Source: Kazachstania africana CBS 2517 (lineage: Eukaryota; Ascomycota; Saccharomycetes; Saccharomycetales; Saccharomycetaceae). Taken from it: 64,000 bases of DNA. Within the stretch, counting starts at the first letter, position 1, and every line of letters starts with the position of its first letter. The DNA lies in the NCBI RefSeq assembly GCF_000304475.1, contig NC_018942.1:496001-560000 (forward strand). Direction: 5' to 3'. The translations under genes were made by a program, and so were the position numbers. A model generated the notes under the pieces. It made no database searches, had not been told where the DNA came from, and saw nothing but the letters and a program-made list of their open reading frames with translations. Below are positions 1-10,266 of the stretch, piece after piece.

Positions 1-2905
1 GCCACAATCTTCCTTCAAGATTCTCAATTTTTGAACGTAAGATTTTTCGAACTTAAAGGAAGATCAGATGGAGTCTTCTCGATAATATTATTGATATTGT
101 TGTCCATAATATTAAAGATCAGTCAGGTAAGTGGACAAACTCAAATTAGTCAATGTGTATTACCCATAATGCACTGGTTATATATAAAATAATATACAGT
201 GCGACAAACTTTGATCAAACTTCAGTGTTCACCTGAGCATTTATACGTTTCCCAACACATTTTGATTTACAACAATTCTCATGTTCTAGATTTATAAGTC
301 AATACGTCGCCATAGTTATGCCACCATATTTATTGCATGATAATATATAGTTGCGTTCATCACGCCACGTTTATTGTTCAATTCGTCTAGAACATTCTAA
401 ATTCGTCATTCTAACAATCAAAACATTGAAATGTTAGTGTAATGCCGTGTCCAGGACGCTAGCCTTAATACTTTTACACAAATAATCACACTGTGGATTT
501 GTACTATTGACTTTTCTAGATGTGGAGAGTTCTCTGCTATTACGCTCAAGAAAATTAAAACATTTGTCAGGGTTCAACCGGAGTTCAGGACGCTAGAAAG
601 TCCGTTATATTTATCCACAGTTTAAAGATAATAGTGTAGAAACCTAACCCTGAACATGTCGACACGAATGCTACAATGGCTTCTCCATGGCGAGTTGTAC
701 GTCATATTTAACAGGCGATTTCCAAATATAGAAAAAACCGTAAGATAAGGCTTTAATAAAGTTTGTTCTATAGGGCTTTTGAGTCCATGAGAAAAGTTGC
801 CTCAAATGGCATTTCTGATTTACGCAGTTGGCCAAGAATCTCATTAGAATTGAATGTAAATAACCATTTTGGGACATATCTCTTACTGTGATAATCGGAG
901 TAACTCCAAAATTGCACGGCGTTATCAGGACCGCCCCGCTTTGAAAAACAATCTTTGCAATAAATGACGTCTTCGAAAACAGTTCGAAGCAAATCGAACT
1001 AAGAGGTATGAATTCTAGTGTCTCCAACAATAGAGACTCAATTGAGCTACGATTTGTAGATACTTGAGGTTCGAGCAGAAAGGACGTAGAACAGCGGAAA
1101 ATGCCAATAAATCGGAGAAGGTCTTCCAAGATTGCTATTAGTGAAGTTCATATACTAATGAAGAGGAGACTAACTTGCAAGCTCTTTCTTAAACGTATAA
1201 ATAGCTGGCTTTATTCCCAGTCATCACTGATATTTTCATTCCATTTTATCTATATGTTAGGTTATAGAAGAAACATACTATTGCGAATCCATAATCAACA
1301 ACGGTTTATTGATTCCTGAACAGGTATTGACATTTACATTTTACAAAGTCCTTTATTTTATAATTTAAAACAAAATATTCACTAGATGCTGTTTTTTTTA
1401 GCGTTATTCTTCCTCAGCCAAGTCGTCTTTTGTGAACTTTCTCTTCCAGGCACTTCAGGTATGTTGCCATCCTCTGAAACTGACTGGTCAGAAGGAGCTT
1501 TTATGATGACTCATGAAGGTTTCGCTTACTGAGATGGTGATTTGCCTACTGATGTTGCAGACGATCTGGTAAACTCTCTTGGCGATATGTTCGGAGTTGC
1601 TTTTAACGGTGAAATTAATCAAATCTATAAATTGTCTGACTCTGGATATGTTTTCGGTGTTTTTGGAGGTATCCAAATTGATTCTAGTATTACTGCCATG
1701 TTGACAATTGCTAGTATAATGACCACCGAGTTGAATGGTGTTAACAACTATTTCTATCTTGAATCTCATACAGGTGACCCAAAAACTACTTATGGTTTTA
1801 TTGTTGCTACAGAAGAATATGAAGCTTATGTTGATGAGGCTGTGAAGACATGGAGTATGGGTAAGAGTTATGAATTCTACACTAGCACTCAATCCATTGG
1901 TAATGTTAACGTGTGCCAACGACTAGCGGAAGAAGCTTATGCCCCGGTTAACTCAGCCGATTTTGGTGAATGTATCTCGATTTTCTATGATTCGTCGAAG
2001 ACTATTGAGGAACAGACTGGTTTGACAGATGATCTACTGTACGTCTACAATAATGGTACGGTTTCCTTTAATGACGGCGACAAAGTCTGTATCTCTATTG
2101 GTACTGCGAGCGAATAGTCAACACGTCAATGTTTGATCTATGATGGTGATGGACACATATTTTTCTATTCTCTGAGTTCAGTAACATGTTGTTATTGACA
2201 ATTTTGTTCTTTTATACTCGTGTATAACCAAGATAATTATTTATTTTATTCTCTTATTTATGTATTGAAACAGTTAATTTGAAATATTACCTTCGGGCTC
2301 TGTATATCCATTACTTTGATTTCTCTCACTTAGTTTTTCCATGGAAAGTTCTACATCATTTTAAAAATAGTCTTGTTTGTAGTACTCTGCGTGCTTGTGG
2401 AATACATAGCTTTACCACTGTTATGCGGCCAATGACAGTATATTCGTCGACTGGTTTAAATTTTCCATTACTAAAACCAATAAATGACCTTATATAAAGT
2501 GGGACCTGGCATGCGGTACATGAAACGTTCCTATTGAAAATTTAGCTAAATCATTAACAGTAGAAATCCAACTGCTATAATCAAACAGTATGTAGATCTG
2601 ACTAAAGTAAAAACAATAGATATAACAGTAATTATATCTAAGGGCCAATTTGTGAAATGCACTAATAAGAAAGTTAATTTGAGAGTTAGAGTAACAAATT
2701 TTGTCATGTTCTAGAATCATTGAGTTACATAACATGGAGAATGAGAACTTAGAACATGGCCAAAGGAGCTTATTATGACAGATCAGAGTGCGCTGGAAAA
2801 AATGAATACTTATGTGAGAATGAAAGTTTGATCAAGAGCTGTCTCACTGTACATCATTCCATGTTATAGTTTATTTTATATATAACCAGTGCATTTTTTG
2901 GTATA
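1..2905. repeat. Left arm of a large near-identical inverted repeat
   Basis: The reverse complement of this stretch recurs at 33904-36805. By eye the arms differ only by a few substitutions and single-base indels. One indel is in a T run near 1390 (8 T here, 7 in the other arm) and another is near 733. Because the window begins at base 1, the true left limit is not visible; base 1 pairs with 36805. Exact identity ends near 2905. Beyond that the two arms remain only loosely similar out to about 3006 and 33806. Confidence 0.97.
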
Positions 2906-3006
2906 GCCACTGATTGGCAAGAATTACTTTACTAGCTTGACTGATTACAGCAACATGAACAATAGTAACAAAGGTAATATATAAGAGACAAGCTCTGATC
3001 TTCCTT
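56..3006 (+). mobile_element. 2.95-kb element with long terminal inverted repeats, copy 1
   Basis: The first ~300 bases resemble the reverse complement of the last ~300 bases. Both ends begin AAGGAAGATCAGA. Further in they share GCACTGGTTATATATAAAATAA, interrupted by short differences, followed by a stretch around CTTTGATCAAACTT. The inner part holds one broken gene for a small secreted protein (1386-2117) and no recognisable transposase, integrase or reverse transcriptase. I see no convincing target-site duplication. It could be a non-autonomous DNA transposon, a decayed element of another class, or a captured segment with inverted ends. The class is unknown to me. Confidence 0.6.
1386..2117 (+). 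pseudogene. Broken gene for a small secreted protein, element copy 1
   Basis: An ATG at 1386 opens a frame whose first ~16 residues are strongly hydrophobic and end in a plausible signal-peptidase site. An in-frame TGA at 1530-1532 (codon 49) interrupts it. The same frame then runs open for about 194 codons to TAG at 2115. The downstream part is acidic, rich in Gly, Ser, Thr and Tyr, has three cysteines, and ends in a short C-terminal tail without an anchor signal. A TATAAATA lies near 1197. I do not recognise the family, so no function is assigned. The conserved open frame on both sides of the stop argues for a once-functional secreted protein. Whether the stop is a lesion, a sequencing error or read through cannot be told here. 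Confidence 0.6.
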
Positions 3007-3177
3007 TGCATCACTTGGAGTATAAGCAAGTAGTTATTGAGGTATCTTCCAGAGTGAATGCAGAGAACTAGTTCGACATCAGGTAGTTGGTCCTTTTATC
3101 GCTTAGAAGAGGCGATCTGTATGAAAAGTCAAGATTAAGAAAAAAACATATAATATCCAAGATGCCAAGTATGCCCT

Positions 3178-4260
3178 ATGGTATCCAACTTCAGCAGACT
3201 AAGTTCACACAGACACTATGTATTGCGTTTATATCGTTGTACTTTAAGACTGCTTAGAAGGAATTGCCATTCCATTTTGTTGCAATCGAACATCAGAAAC
3301 AAGATCAAAGCTGTTTTAAAAGATAATAGAAATAATAAATCGAGCTGGAATGTACTTGCTTTGCTTAAAAAGCTAGAAGAGCTAAACGGTCACTTATTTG
3401 AACATAATTTCAAAATCATGTCAGAGCTTGTTAGAGTTTCAAGCGTTATAGAGCCCAGTGAATCATCTAAAATTCTTAATTTGCTAGAATCATCCACTAA
3501 AACAAAAGTCCAAACACCTGAAGAGACTAAACAAATGGGAATACTGAGTAAATATATTACATCTAAACAAGCTTCGGGACATTTACCTAATACCATACCT
3601 GGTGAGTATAAACGTGGATTACTCTTACCTCTAGCTCTACATGAATTTTCACAACGGAAGATCAAGAGGATCGAGCAGCAACTGGACAAAGGGATACCAA
3701 AGGTATATCTGAGCTATACCAAAGCAGGCAGTTCCAAGATTTGGTTTGTTAGAGCACCTTTTAATAAGGGAAGGAGGCAATCTAAGGGGCTGAGTGCATT
3801 TATTAAGTATGAAAGAGAAAAAAACCAGAAAAGTATTGATAGTATCGCTTATTGTGAGAATATGGCCAAATGGGCATTCTATGAGGCTGTATGGGAACAT
3901 GCAATTGAAAATGGGGGCAAGATTTTGCCCTTCTCATTGTACAATATGCTGAATAACATCAAACTGGACAAGCCTCATGAAGATAATTCAGCCTTAAAAG
4001 TGTATGAGTGGTTTTTCCCACTCAAAACTGTTATAAATAGATTGGGCCAAAAAAATAACCTGACCACTAAGTGTTTTGAACGATATAAACAACGTTTGAT
4101 CATGAAAGATGGTAGGATGGACTTCTTCACCAAAAAGACAGCAAAAATGTATAAGAACAGAAAAGCAAGGTTTGACGCTATGTCAAAGGCAGTGCCGTAC
4201 GCATTTATTTATCATGACAAGTACAATTTACCGTCGATTCTCGATAAGCACAAGTTTTGA
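3178..4260 (+). CDS. RRG1: Rrg1, mitochondrial protein required for respiratory growth
   Basis: This 360-residue protein matches S. cerevisiae Rrg1 (YDR065W, 365 aa) in length and in several blocks: SH..YVLRLYR near the start, the LLLPLAL and LSYTK segments, the IWFVRAPFNKGR-QSK block near residue 190, and a Lys-rich C-terminus ending in KF. Rrg1 is a mitochondrial protein needed for respiratory growth and maintenance of the mitochondrial genome; its chemistry is unknown. The ATG at 3178 starts the conserved region. RTR2 follows tail to tail, as in S. cerevisiae. The normal upstream neighbour RPS13 is instead 34 kb away, on the far side of the inverted repeat. Confidence 0.9.
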   Translation: MVSNFSRLSSHRHYVLRLYRCTLRLLRRNCHSILLQSNIRNKIKAVLKDNRNNKSSWNVLALLKKLEELNGHLFEHNFKIMSELVRVSSVIEPSESSKILNLLESSTKTKVQTPEETKQMGILSKYITSKQASGHLPNTIPGEYKRGLLLPLALHEFSQRKIKRIEQQLDKGIPKVYLSYTKAGSSKIWFVRAPFNKGRRQSKGLSAFIKYEREKNQKSIDSIAYCENMAKWAFYEAVWEHAIENGGKILPFSLYNMLNNIKLDKPHEDNSALKVYEWFFPLKTVINRLGQKNNLTTKCFERYKQRLIMKDGRMDFFTKKTAKMYKNRKARFDAMSKAVPYAFIYHDKYNLPSILDKHKF

Positions 4261-4314
4261 ATACCTCGTTGATGACCCGTCAAAATTAATTAGAATATAT
4301 AATCTATTAACGAT

Positions 4315-4842
4315 TTATTTCAATTGGAAGGCTGTTATCTCCTTCAACATATCAAAAATATCATTGTCGGTTGACTTATTTCTTATAAGTTCTTCCAGTA
4401 AAGTAACATCGGAAATTTTATGGTTTTCTTGCTGTTCCCCTGTATTGTAGGTTTTAAACATATGTAAATCAACTCTTTCGTATAATGGAGTTTTATTGAT
4501 TTGGGTGAGCAAAAACTGCGAACAATCAAAGTGAAAATCGTTGCAATATTGAGATATGTTGTCCACTGTACTATAGCTCATAGTACTAGCGGTATTAATA
4601 TGTGATTGACACATTGGGTAAGCACATCGCCCATTTATATTTCTAGCATGAATTAGGTTCCTGTATGTATCTAGCGTAATAAATTTGCAGACATATTTCA
4701 GTGTGTTTTCGTCAAGGCAAAATGAGCTAGCAAGCAAAATAACAATATCATTATTTATGTGTTCCCATTCCTTGATCGACAGTCTTTCGTGTAATTGGTG
4801 AGGTTTCATTACATATTCATTAATGTCACATATAGAAGTCAT
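4315..4842 (-). CDS. RTR2: RTR1/RPAP2-family RNA polymerase II CTD phosphatase-like protein
   Basis: This 175-residue protein belongs to the Rtr1/RPAP2 family, which acts on Ser5/Tyr1 phosphates of the RNA polymerase II C-terminal domain and helps nuclear import of the polymerase. The four zinc ligands are visible: C73 and C78 (CAYPMC), then C100 and H104 (CNDFH). The spacing is that of the family. The position between RRG1 and OCA6 is that of S. cerevisiae RTR2 (YDR066C), the duplicate of RTR1. The protein is somewhat shorter than the family norm, mostly at the C-terminus. If the duplicate is absent elsewhere in this genome, this would be the only Rtr protein and the symbol would be a matter of convention. 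Confidence 0.85.
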   Translation of the reverse strand: MTSICDINEYVMKPHQLHERLSIKEWEHINNDIVILLASSFCLDENTLKYVCKFITLDTYRNLIHARNINGRCAYPMCQSHINTASTMSYSTVDNISQYCNDFHFDCSQFLLTQINKTPLYERVDLHMFKTYNTGEQQENHKISDVTLLEELIRNKSTDNDIFDMLKEITAFQLK

Positions 4843-5371
4843 GAGTGCGGGGTGTATTGCACAATTGGAAAAAACGTGGTAACAGCAGTCGACAGTTTCG
4901 TGTCAAGACTTTATTTACAGAAGTGTATCCGAAAGTACAATGTTTGTATTGATATGCTCTTAAGAATAAATCGAAATACATTCAAGAAATAAACCCGAAT
5001 CAGTCCACTATTTTCATTATAATAAGAATCATTATACATAAGAATTGCTGTAACGCTTTAAATAAATGAATGTATTGAAATGCAGGAATATTATTTGTCA
5101 GGTTTGCTAGAACGCTGATATACATATATATAGATACAGCAGTAAGAACGACCTACATACTCGAGTATAAAGGGTGAATGGAATACAAGGTCGAGATGTC
5201 ATTCACAAGCCTGTCACAACAAGCTCTTACTAGAAGAAGAAAACTCCAAAATTCAGTAAGGATACAGACACGACATACCAATAAATATGGGCACGTTAAT
5301 TGCAGGGGTTCCTTATTGGAGCTACCTTACTAGCTGCAGTTTACCTCCTCGTTCCCTCATCTCCGATCGTT
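4843..5371. other. RTR2-OCA6 intergene
   Basis: This 529-bp AT-rich spacer holds the RTR2 promoter and the OCA6 3' flank. TATA-like runs lie near 5122-5136. I see no conserved gene. A short plus-strand frame at 4795-4992 overlaps RTR2 and looks spurious. Confidence 0.6.
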
Positions 5372-6046
5372 TTAAAAGCTATGGAACTTTAGTTTTGGCA
5401 AGGAACTGGGGATATTACTGCTCACTTTAGTCGCGGTTGGTTCCTTTGCACTTTCAGCTTCTTTCTTTGTAGAATATCTCTGTTCTCTCTTTTCGTTAGT
5501 GGTAACGAACCTTCCCGTTATCCATGGAACTTTATCGTTTATCTTCAAGCCATCAATTTCAATTTCAGCATTGAAATTTTCAATGAAATTCCTCTCATAG
5601 ACGTTAATACTTGAATTGTAGATCAAAAATTCATTAAGTATCGAAACGGTGCTCCAAAAGGAAAACTTTCTGACACAGGCAATAACCAATGAGCTTATAA
5701 GCTCACCATTGCTACAATGTATGTATATTGGATAATTTCTTTTATCAACAATGAATTTAATGCATTCAATAACGACATCGTATTCAATCGGTACCTGTTT
5801 CTTTTTCCTCTTGACTTTCTTACTTTTGTCACCAGGAGCTTTTGTATTACATTCAACATGTTTCATCTGTATATTGTTATCTTTACAAAACTGTGATATA
5901 GTATCATCTAATGGTTCTGGTGTAAGTGAGAGTATATTCTTCAACCTGAGTGTCTTGAAAAAAGATAGGTTAATCTCTCTAGGATAAGACCCTCGGTATA
6001 GGTTGGGCTGCACTGTATTGAACTGTAGAGGCGTTACTAAGGACAT
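5372..6046 (-). CDS. OCA6: Oca6, atypical tyrosine-phosphatase-like protein
   Basis: This 224-residue protein has the fold of the Siw14/Oca family of plant-and-fungi atypical dual-specificity phosphatases, with the N-terminal PNLYRGSYP motif (residues 14-22) shared by Siw14, Oca1 and Oca2. Siw14 cleaves inositol pyrophosphates. The signature loop here begins HC at 110-111, but the arginine expected six residues after the cysteine is Ile117, so it is probably catalytically inactive. Oca proteins form a complex linked to cell-cycle response to oxidants and to TOR signalling. The ATG at 6046 is used because the frame further upstream opens only at TTG. The neighbour DOS2 is divergent, as in S. 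cerevisiae (YDR067C-YDR068W). Confidence 0.88.
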   Translation of the reverse strand: MSLVTPLQFNTVQPNLYRGSYPREINLSFFKTLRLKNILSLTPEPLDDTISQFCKDNNIQMKHVECNTKAPGDKSKKVKRKKKQVPIEYDVVIECIKFIVDKRNYPIYIHCSNGELISSLVIACVRKFSFWSTVSILNEFLIYNSSINVYERNFIENFNAEIEIDGLKINDKVPWITGRFVTTNEKREQRYSTKKEAESAKEPTATKVSSNIPSSLPKLKFHSF

Positions 6047-6273
6047 CTTTCTCAATAGACTATCGTAACGTATGGAGAGCAGCTGATAATATGCAATTAG
6101 CTATTGGCTCGTATCTCAACTCTTCATAATATATATATATGGATCTGCAATAAAAGTGGAATTTTTTTTAAAAAAAATATTCGAGTAACCCAAGAAGTCA
6201 CAGTTAAATTAGTGGCCGGATCAACTTTAAGGTAAGGCAAAGACTATCAAACATCAATTCATCAACTGTCACA

Positions 6274-7221
6274 ATGGATTTTGTTTACGACGAAGAAGCA
6301 CTAAATCAAGAAGTACCCAAGGATAAAGTTGCGAAGAAGGATGAGAAGACCAATGAAGTGTTTAATAAATTGGAAAATGAATTGAATTCCGTTTATGAGA
6401 AGGCCACAAAGGAGATCAAAAAGATTGTCCAAGAGGATGATAATGGTCTCCAGCTGAACTTACCTCTAGACCCAAATACATCTGCAAAGGCACAAAAGAT
6501 ACTGAGTGACTTGGATTCCGGCTTGGCAAATGTGGAAAGCGTGGCAACTTCATACTGGAATAAAGTTACTGCTCCAACGTTTTGGTCAAACGTGACAGAA
6601 CAATTGAGTTCAAAACTAGAAAGTGTGGGCCTCAATAAGCCTGACTTGAACCCAATAAAAGAGAATGAATCGAAAGAAGGAAGCGTATCGCTATTAGCCG
6701 CTGGCAATAGAACTGAAGCGGAACTAAAAAACTTGTCCTGTAATAAACAGGTATTTTTACAAAGAGGTTCAAAACCTTCACTGGATGCTGATTTTTATAT
6801 TGATTCCAAAACTGACGAAATCTCACAGATCTTGAGCAAAGATAAATCTTTAGAAAAACTAATGAATGAAATTGTCCCGGTGAAGATTAGCTATGTAGAC
6901 TTTTGGAACATCTACTTTTATGAAAGAGATGCCATACTTAAAAAAGAAGAAAAAAGAAGGGAAATTCTAGAAAGATCAAAGCAAGAAGAGACGCATAACG
7001 AGGATGAAGAAGGTGGATGGGACGATGAAGAAGAGGATGACGATAATATACACAGCGAAACAACGAAATCGGAACCTAATACTGACGATTCCGTAGTTAT
7101 AGTAACTAAGGAAGATGCTGAAGATAATGGCATCAGAAACGAGGAGGAGGAAAAGGCTGCTAAAGGCGATAATGAAGAAGATGATGACGATGATGATGAT
7201 GATGACGACGATTGGGAGTGA
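6274..7221 (+). CDS. DOS2: Dos2, BSD-domain acidic protein
   Basis: This 315-residue protein matches Dos2 (YDR068W). It contains a BSD domain around residues 160-225, with the family's conserved aromatic pair in YVDFWNIYF, followed by a charged helix. The tail is extremely acidic and ends in an unbroken Asp run before the terminal Trp-Glu. Dos2 is a poorly understood cytoplasmic protein, first reported in connection with ubiquitin and single-copy gene expression phenotypes. The gene converges on DOA4 with a spacer of about 108 bp. The GAT/GAC repeat coding the tail is a likely site of length variation. Confidence 0.9.
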   Translation: MDFVYDEEALNQEVPKDKVAKKDEKTNEVFNKLENELNSVYEKATKEIKKIVQEDDNGLQLNLPLDPNTSAKAQKILSDLDSGLANVESVATSYWNKVTAPTFWSNVTEQLSSKLESVGLNKPDLNPIKENESKEGSVSLLAAGNRTEAELKNLSCNKQVFLQRGSKPSLDADFYIDSKTDEISQILSKDKSLEKLMNEIVPVKISYVDFWNIYFYERDAILKKEEKRREILERSKQEETHNEDEEGGWDDEEEDDDNIHSETTKSEPNTDDSVVIVTKEDAEDNGIRNEEEEKAAKGDNEEDDDDDDDDDDDWE

Positions 7222-7329
7222 AAAAATAGTCTAATATTTTTTTATACATGAGAGAATTTGCTTTTGAATATATATGTTGTGTAAATCTACGGCGCAAATC
7301 GAAATAGTGGGCATCGAGATAGAATGTTC

Positions 7330-10266
7330 TTACCTCACTCCATATACACGAGTATAGAAAAGGACATAAGCGCTGGATGAAATCGGTTCCTTGTCATTTT
7401 TGAGTGGTCTATAAGTCGTATCATCGAAATAGTACCACCCATTTCCTATACCCTTATCAACATAAGCTGTATAATGACCTCCATAAAGACTACCGAAATG
7501 ACAGGCAACACCATATAATCTATAATTAAAAGGTTTAATTTGGCCTCTTGCGGGAAGTTCATTGCTCACACCAGGCGGTAAATTACCATCGAAATCATCA
7601 GCCCAAAACTCTGTTAAATCCAAATTGAATGGATAGTCAATGAATGAGTTGTTTTTGTTCAACATATTATCAAATCTTTTCAAATGGATGATCAAATTTC
7701 TTGGTAATCTTGTTATAGTTAATTTCTTTGTAGAAGGTTGCTTTTTCTTACAAGTCGGGCACGACCACTGTTCATCCACTTCTAGATTTTCGATTTTGGT
7801 GAACTCATTGAAACAGTCAATCAAGTCTATTTTCCTTGTTTGCGGATCGAATTTTTTGGGTAATGGAACAGAAAGAACAGAGAATGATTGGTATGTTGTA
7901 GAGGTATGATGACATACTTTACATTCTAATCTTGATGCATACTGGCCCTGAAACAAATCAACAATAACACTAAAGTCTGTAGTGAGGTATCTTTCCCATT
8001 CAATTGAGGACGCAATACGTAAAGAAAGATTTTCTCTCAGCCTTTCAGCTTCGAGTGATAGCTCCTTTAAAGGGGGGTTACCGCCACACTGATTTAAATC
8101 TTCATGTAATCCATCTAACAAAAACTGACAGAATTCCTGCGAGTCTTGTTGTTGGGAATCTCTGAATAATGAGTTTATCGAACCGCAAGCCAACTTAAAC
8201 TGATATGGTTTTACAGGGACAATTTTTTTCTCGGTATGCTTGTTAATTGTGGAAGGAACAGCATGCATGTACATGGTGTGAATTAATCTTGCGAAATTTT
8301 TAGCCAGCACCCCCTTTGATCCCAGTCTACTACTCAGATTTATATGCTTCTCATATGAATTGTTCAAAAAAATCTTAATTAAATCATGAGTCCCCAAAAT
8401 GCATTGGATTATGCAGTTCATGTAGCACGAATTACCCATATTTTCTAGACCAACAATAAAATCTAACTTAAGTGCATCAGTGTAAACTTGTGCGCTTCTG
8501 CCGTTGTTTGATTTTGAGTGAGGAGGGCTTGCTAAGTTCGACGATATGACAGGCTTAGTTGGTAGTGCCGGTAAACGTGGCAGTGATTGTGTAGGCGGTT
8601 TAGGTATGCTATCCTTGCCATTAATTAATGAAGTGGTTGCTCCTGACGATAGAACAGTGGGAAATGATGGAACGCTGTTGAATGCAGTGTTTCGATTGTT
8701 TTTCAGATTAGTTGACGGTGATCTTGACCGAAGAGATGGGGAAACACAACGAGCGCTTATGGGTGTTATATTCTTAGTGAGTATGCCAACATGATCTGGT
8801 GAATTTTTATCATAACTATGTGACGGTGATATGGCATGGTTCGTATCATGTGACGGCTTTAATTGAGGAGTATCTGGATATAAAGTATGGTTTGTTGCTG
8901 TCTTGAAATCAGTTGATGAAGGACCTGGGGTCGCAAGAGATAGTGTAGAGATTGAGTTTGAATACATCGGTGAGTTTAATTTTGATCGTATTGTTAACTG
9001 AGGAACGCTATTTGTGGCGACATTATTCGGACTTTTCAATTGTGCTAGAGGCGGGAAAAAATTCTTGAAGCTTGAAGTTCTTTTTACAGTAGGTTGTTGA
9101 ATGTAACTGTCATTGGTCACGCTTGGCGAGGATGACATCATAGCATGGAATGATTTGTCCATTGAAGTGGTACCGATACTTGGTGACATTTTTGGAAGAT
9201 TCTGCAAACTCAATCTTGATGTGTTTCCATTAATATATACACTATCATCCGTACTGGGAAGCCCATTGGATTTTGCTTCAAAAGATTCTAACTCTCCACC
9301 CTTTGCAACCCAGTTTGAGAAACCATTGTTTAAGACAAATATTCCGGTACATTCATTAAGAGGCTTTTCGAAGGATCTTTTCAGAAGAATGTTTAAAAGT
9401 AAAATTTGCCTTTCGTTATAAAAATGAGAATTATTTTTATTCTTAGTATCCAATATTTCAGTGTAAAGGACGATAAATTTAAAAGATTGTCTATTATTAA
9501 AAAGTCTTATTTCATTATTTGGTGATGTTATTATTGATTTTCTTTCTAATTCGTAATCAGAGTACGAATCTTTAAAAGAGATAGGCTCTATGCAAATGAT
9601 GTTCTTAGATTTTATGTGACTCTTAATGAACTCCGATCTTGATCTGATATCAATAATTAGCAAACTATCATTAAAATTTCTCATTAATTCATTTAATTGT
9701 ATTGTAGAAATGAAAGACCCATTTGAAGGAAGATGCAAGTTTTTTATGATATCATTCCTGTATTTATTATAGTCACTATTTTTCAGTTCCTCATTTGATG
9801 CATGATGCTTTATGAAATTTTTAATTTGTGCAATATTTTCATCCTTAGCTAAAGCACTTACCAAAGTGTTATATATTTCCATCAATTCTTGGTTCTTTCT
9901 ATTGCTCTTATCATTCTTGATTGTTTGAAATTCACTCAAAGTAGGTATTCTATTTAAGATAATAATATGAACGATTTTGTAATAAATGTATGCAGATTCA
10001 TAAATCTCGAATATCCTTGATTTATCGTTAATATCAATAGATGAGTCAGTCTGTAACCTTTTCAGCTTTTTGCATTCGTCTTTATAATTCGATAAAGTGT
10101 CGACACATTCTTGTAAAAGGAATTTCATGCTCTTATTTTTACTATTCTCTCTTGAGCCATCTTCAAAAATAAAGGTTTCAGCTAGTTCAGACAGTCGAGA
10201 AATGGAAGAACAATATTCTTTATGTAAAGAAGTGTTGTTGGGATTCTTTGTGCCTATGTCAACCAT
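7330..10266 (-). CDS. DOA4: Doa4, ubiquitin-specific protease at the endosome
   Basis: This 978-residue enzyme removes ubiquitin from cargo entering the multivesicular body and so keeps the free ubiquitin pool filled. Domains in order: a helical N-terminal region, a rhodanese-like domain around residues 180-320, a long Ser/Pro-rich linker, and a USP catalytic domain to the C-terminus. The Cys box GNSCYMNCIIQ carries the nucleophile C614. The His box YGGHYTAYV carries H931. Two CxxC pairs (CKVC and CPTC) form the zinc ribbon. The frame opens further upstream only at TTG, so the first ATG, at 10266, is chosen. Position next to DOS2 and FMP16 identifies it as DOA4 rather than its duplicate UBP5. 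Confidence 0.93.
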   Translation of the reverse strand: MVDIGTKNPNNTSLHKEYCSSISRLSELAETFIFEDGSRENSKNKSMKFLLQECVDTLSNYKDECKKLKRLQTDSSIDINDKSRIFEIYESAYIYYKIVHIIILNRIPTLSEFQTIKNDKSNRKNQELMEIYNTLVSALAKDENIAQIKNFIKHHASNEELKNSDYNKYRNDIIKNLHLPSNGSFISTIQLNELMRNFNDSLLIIDIRSRSEFIKSHIKSKNIICIEPISFKDSYSDYELERKSIITSPNNEIRLFNNRQSFKFIVLYTEILDTKNKNNSHFYNERQILLLNILLKRSFEKPLNECTGIFVLNNGFSNWVAKGGELESFEAKSNGLPSTDDSVYINGNTSRLSLQNLPKMSPSIGTTSMDKSFHAMMSSSPSVTNDSYIQQPTVKRTSSFKNFFPPLAQLKSPNNVATNSVPQLTIRSKLNSPMYSNSISTLSLATPGPSSTDFKTATNHTLYPDTPQLKPSHDTNHAISPSHSYDKNSPDHVGILTKNITPISARCVSPSLRSRSPSTNLKNNRNTAFNSVPSFPTVLSSGATTSLINGKDSIPKPPTQSLPRLPALPTKPVISSNLASPPHSKSNNGRSAQVYTDALKLDFIVGLENMGNSCYMNCIIQCILGTHDLIKIFLNNSYEKHINLSSRLGSKGVLAKNFARLIHTMYMHAVPSTINKHTEKKIVPVKPYQFKLACGSINSLFRDSQQQDSQEFCQFLLDGLHEDLNQCGGNPPLKELSLEAERLRENLSLRIASSIEWERYLTTDFSVIVDLFQGQYASRLECKVCHHTSTTYQSFSVLSVPLPKKFDPQTRKIDLIDCFNEFTKIENLEVDEQWSCPTCKKKQPSTKKLTITRLPRNLIIHLKRFDNMLNKNNSFIDYPFNLDLTEFWADDFDGNLPPGVSNELPARGQIKPFNYRLYGVACHFGSLYGGHYTAYVDKGIGNGWYYFDDTTYRPLKNDKEPISSSAYVLFYTRVYGVR

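Noticed and set aside
671..1129. 152-codon minus-strand frame within the element, with a counterpart in the right arm
   Set aside because: It overlaps a second frame (768-992), the two copies end differently because of a 1-base indel, and no protein family is recognisable. Probably chance or decayed coding sequence.
56..3006. Interpretation of the element as a Ty retrotransposon or solo LTRs
   Set aside because: The ends are inverted, not direct; there is no TG...CA boundary, primer-binding site or reverse transcriptase.
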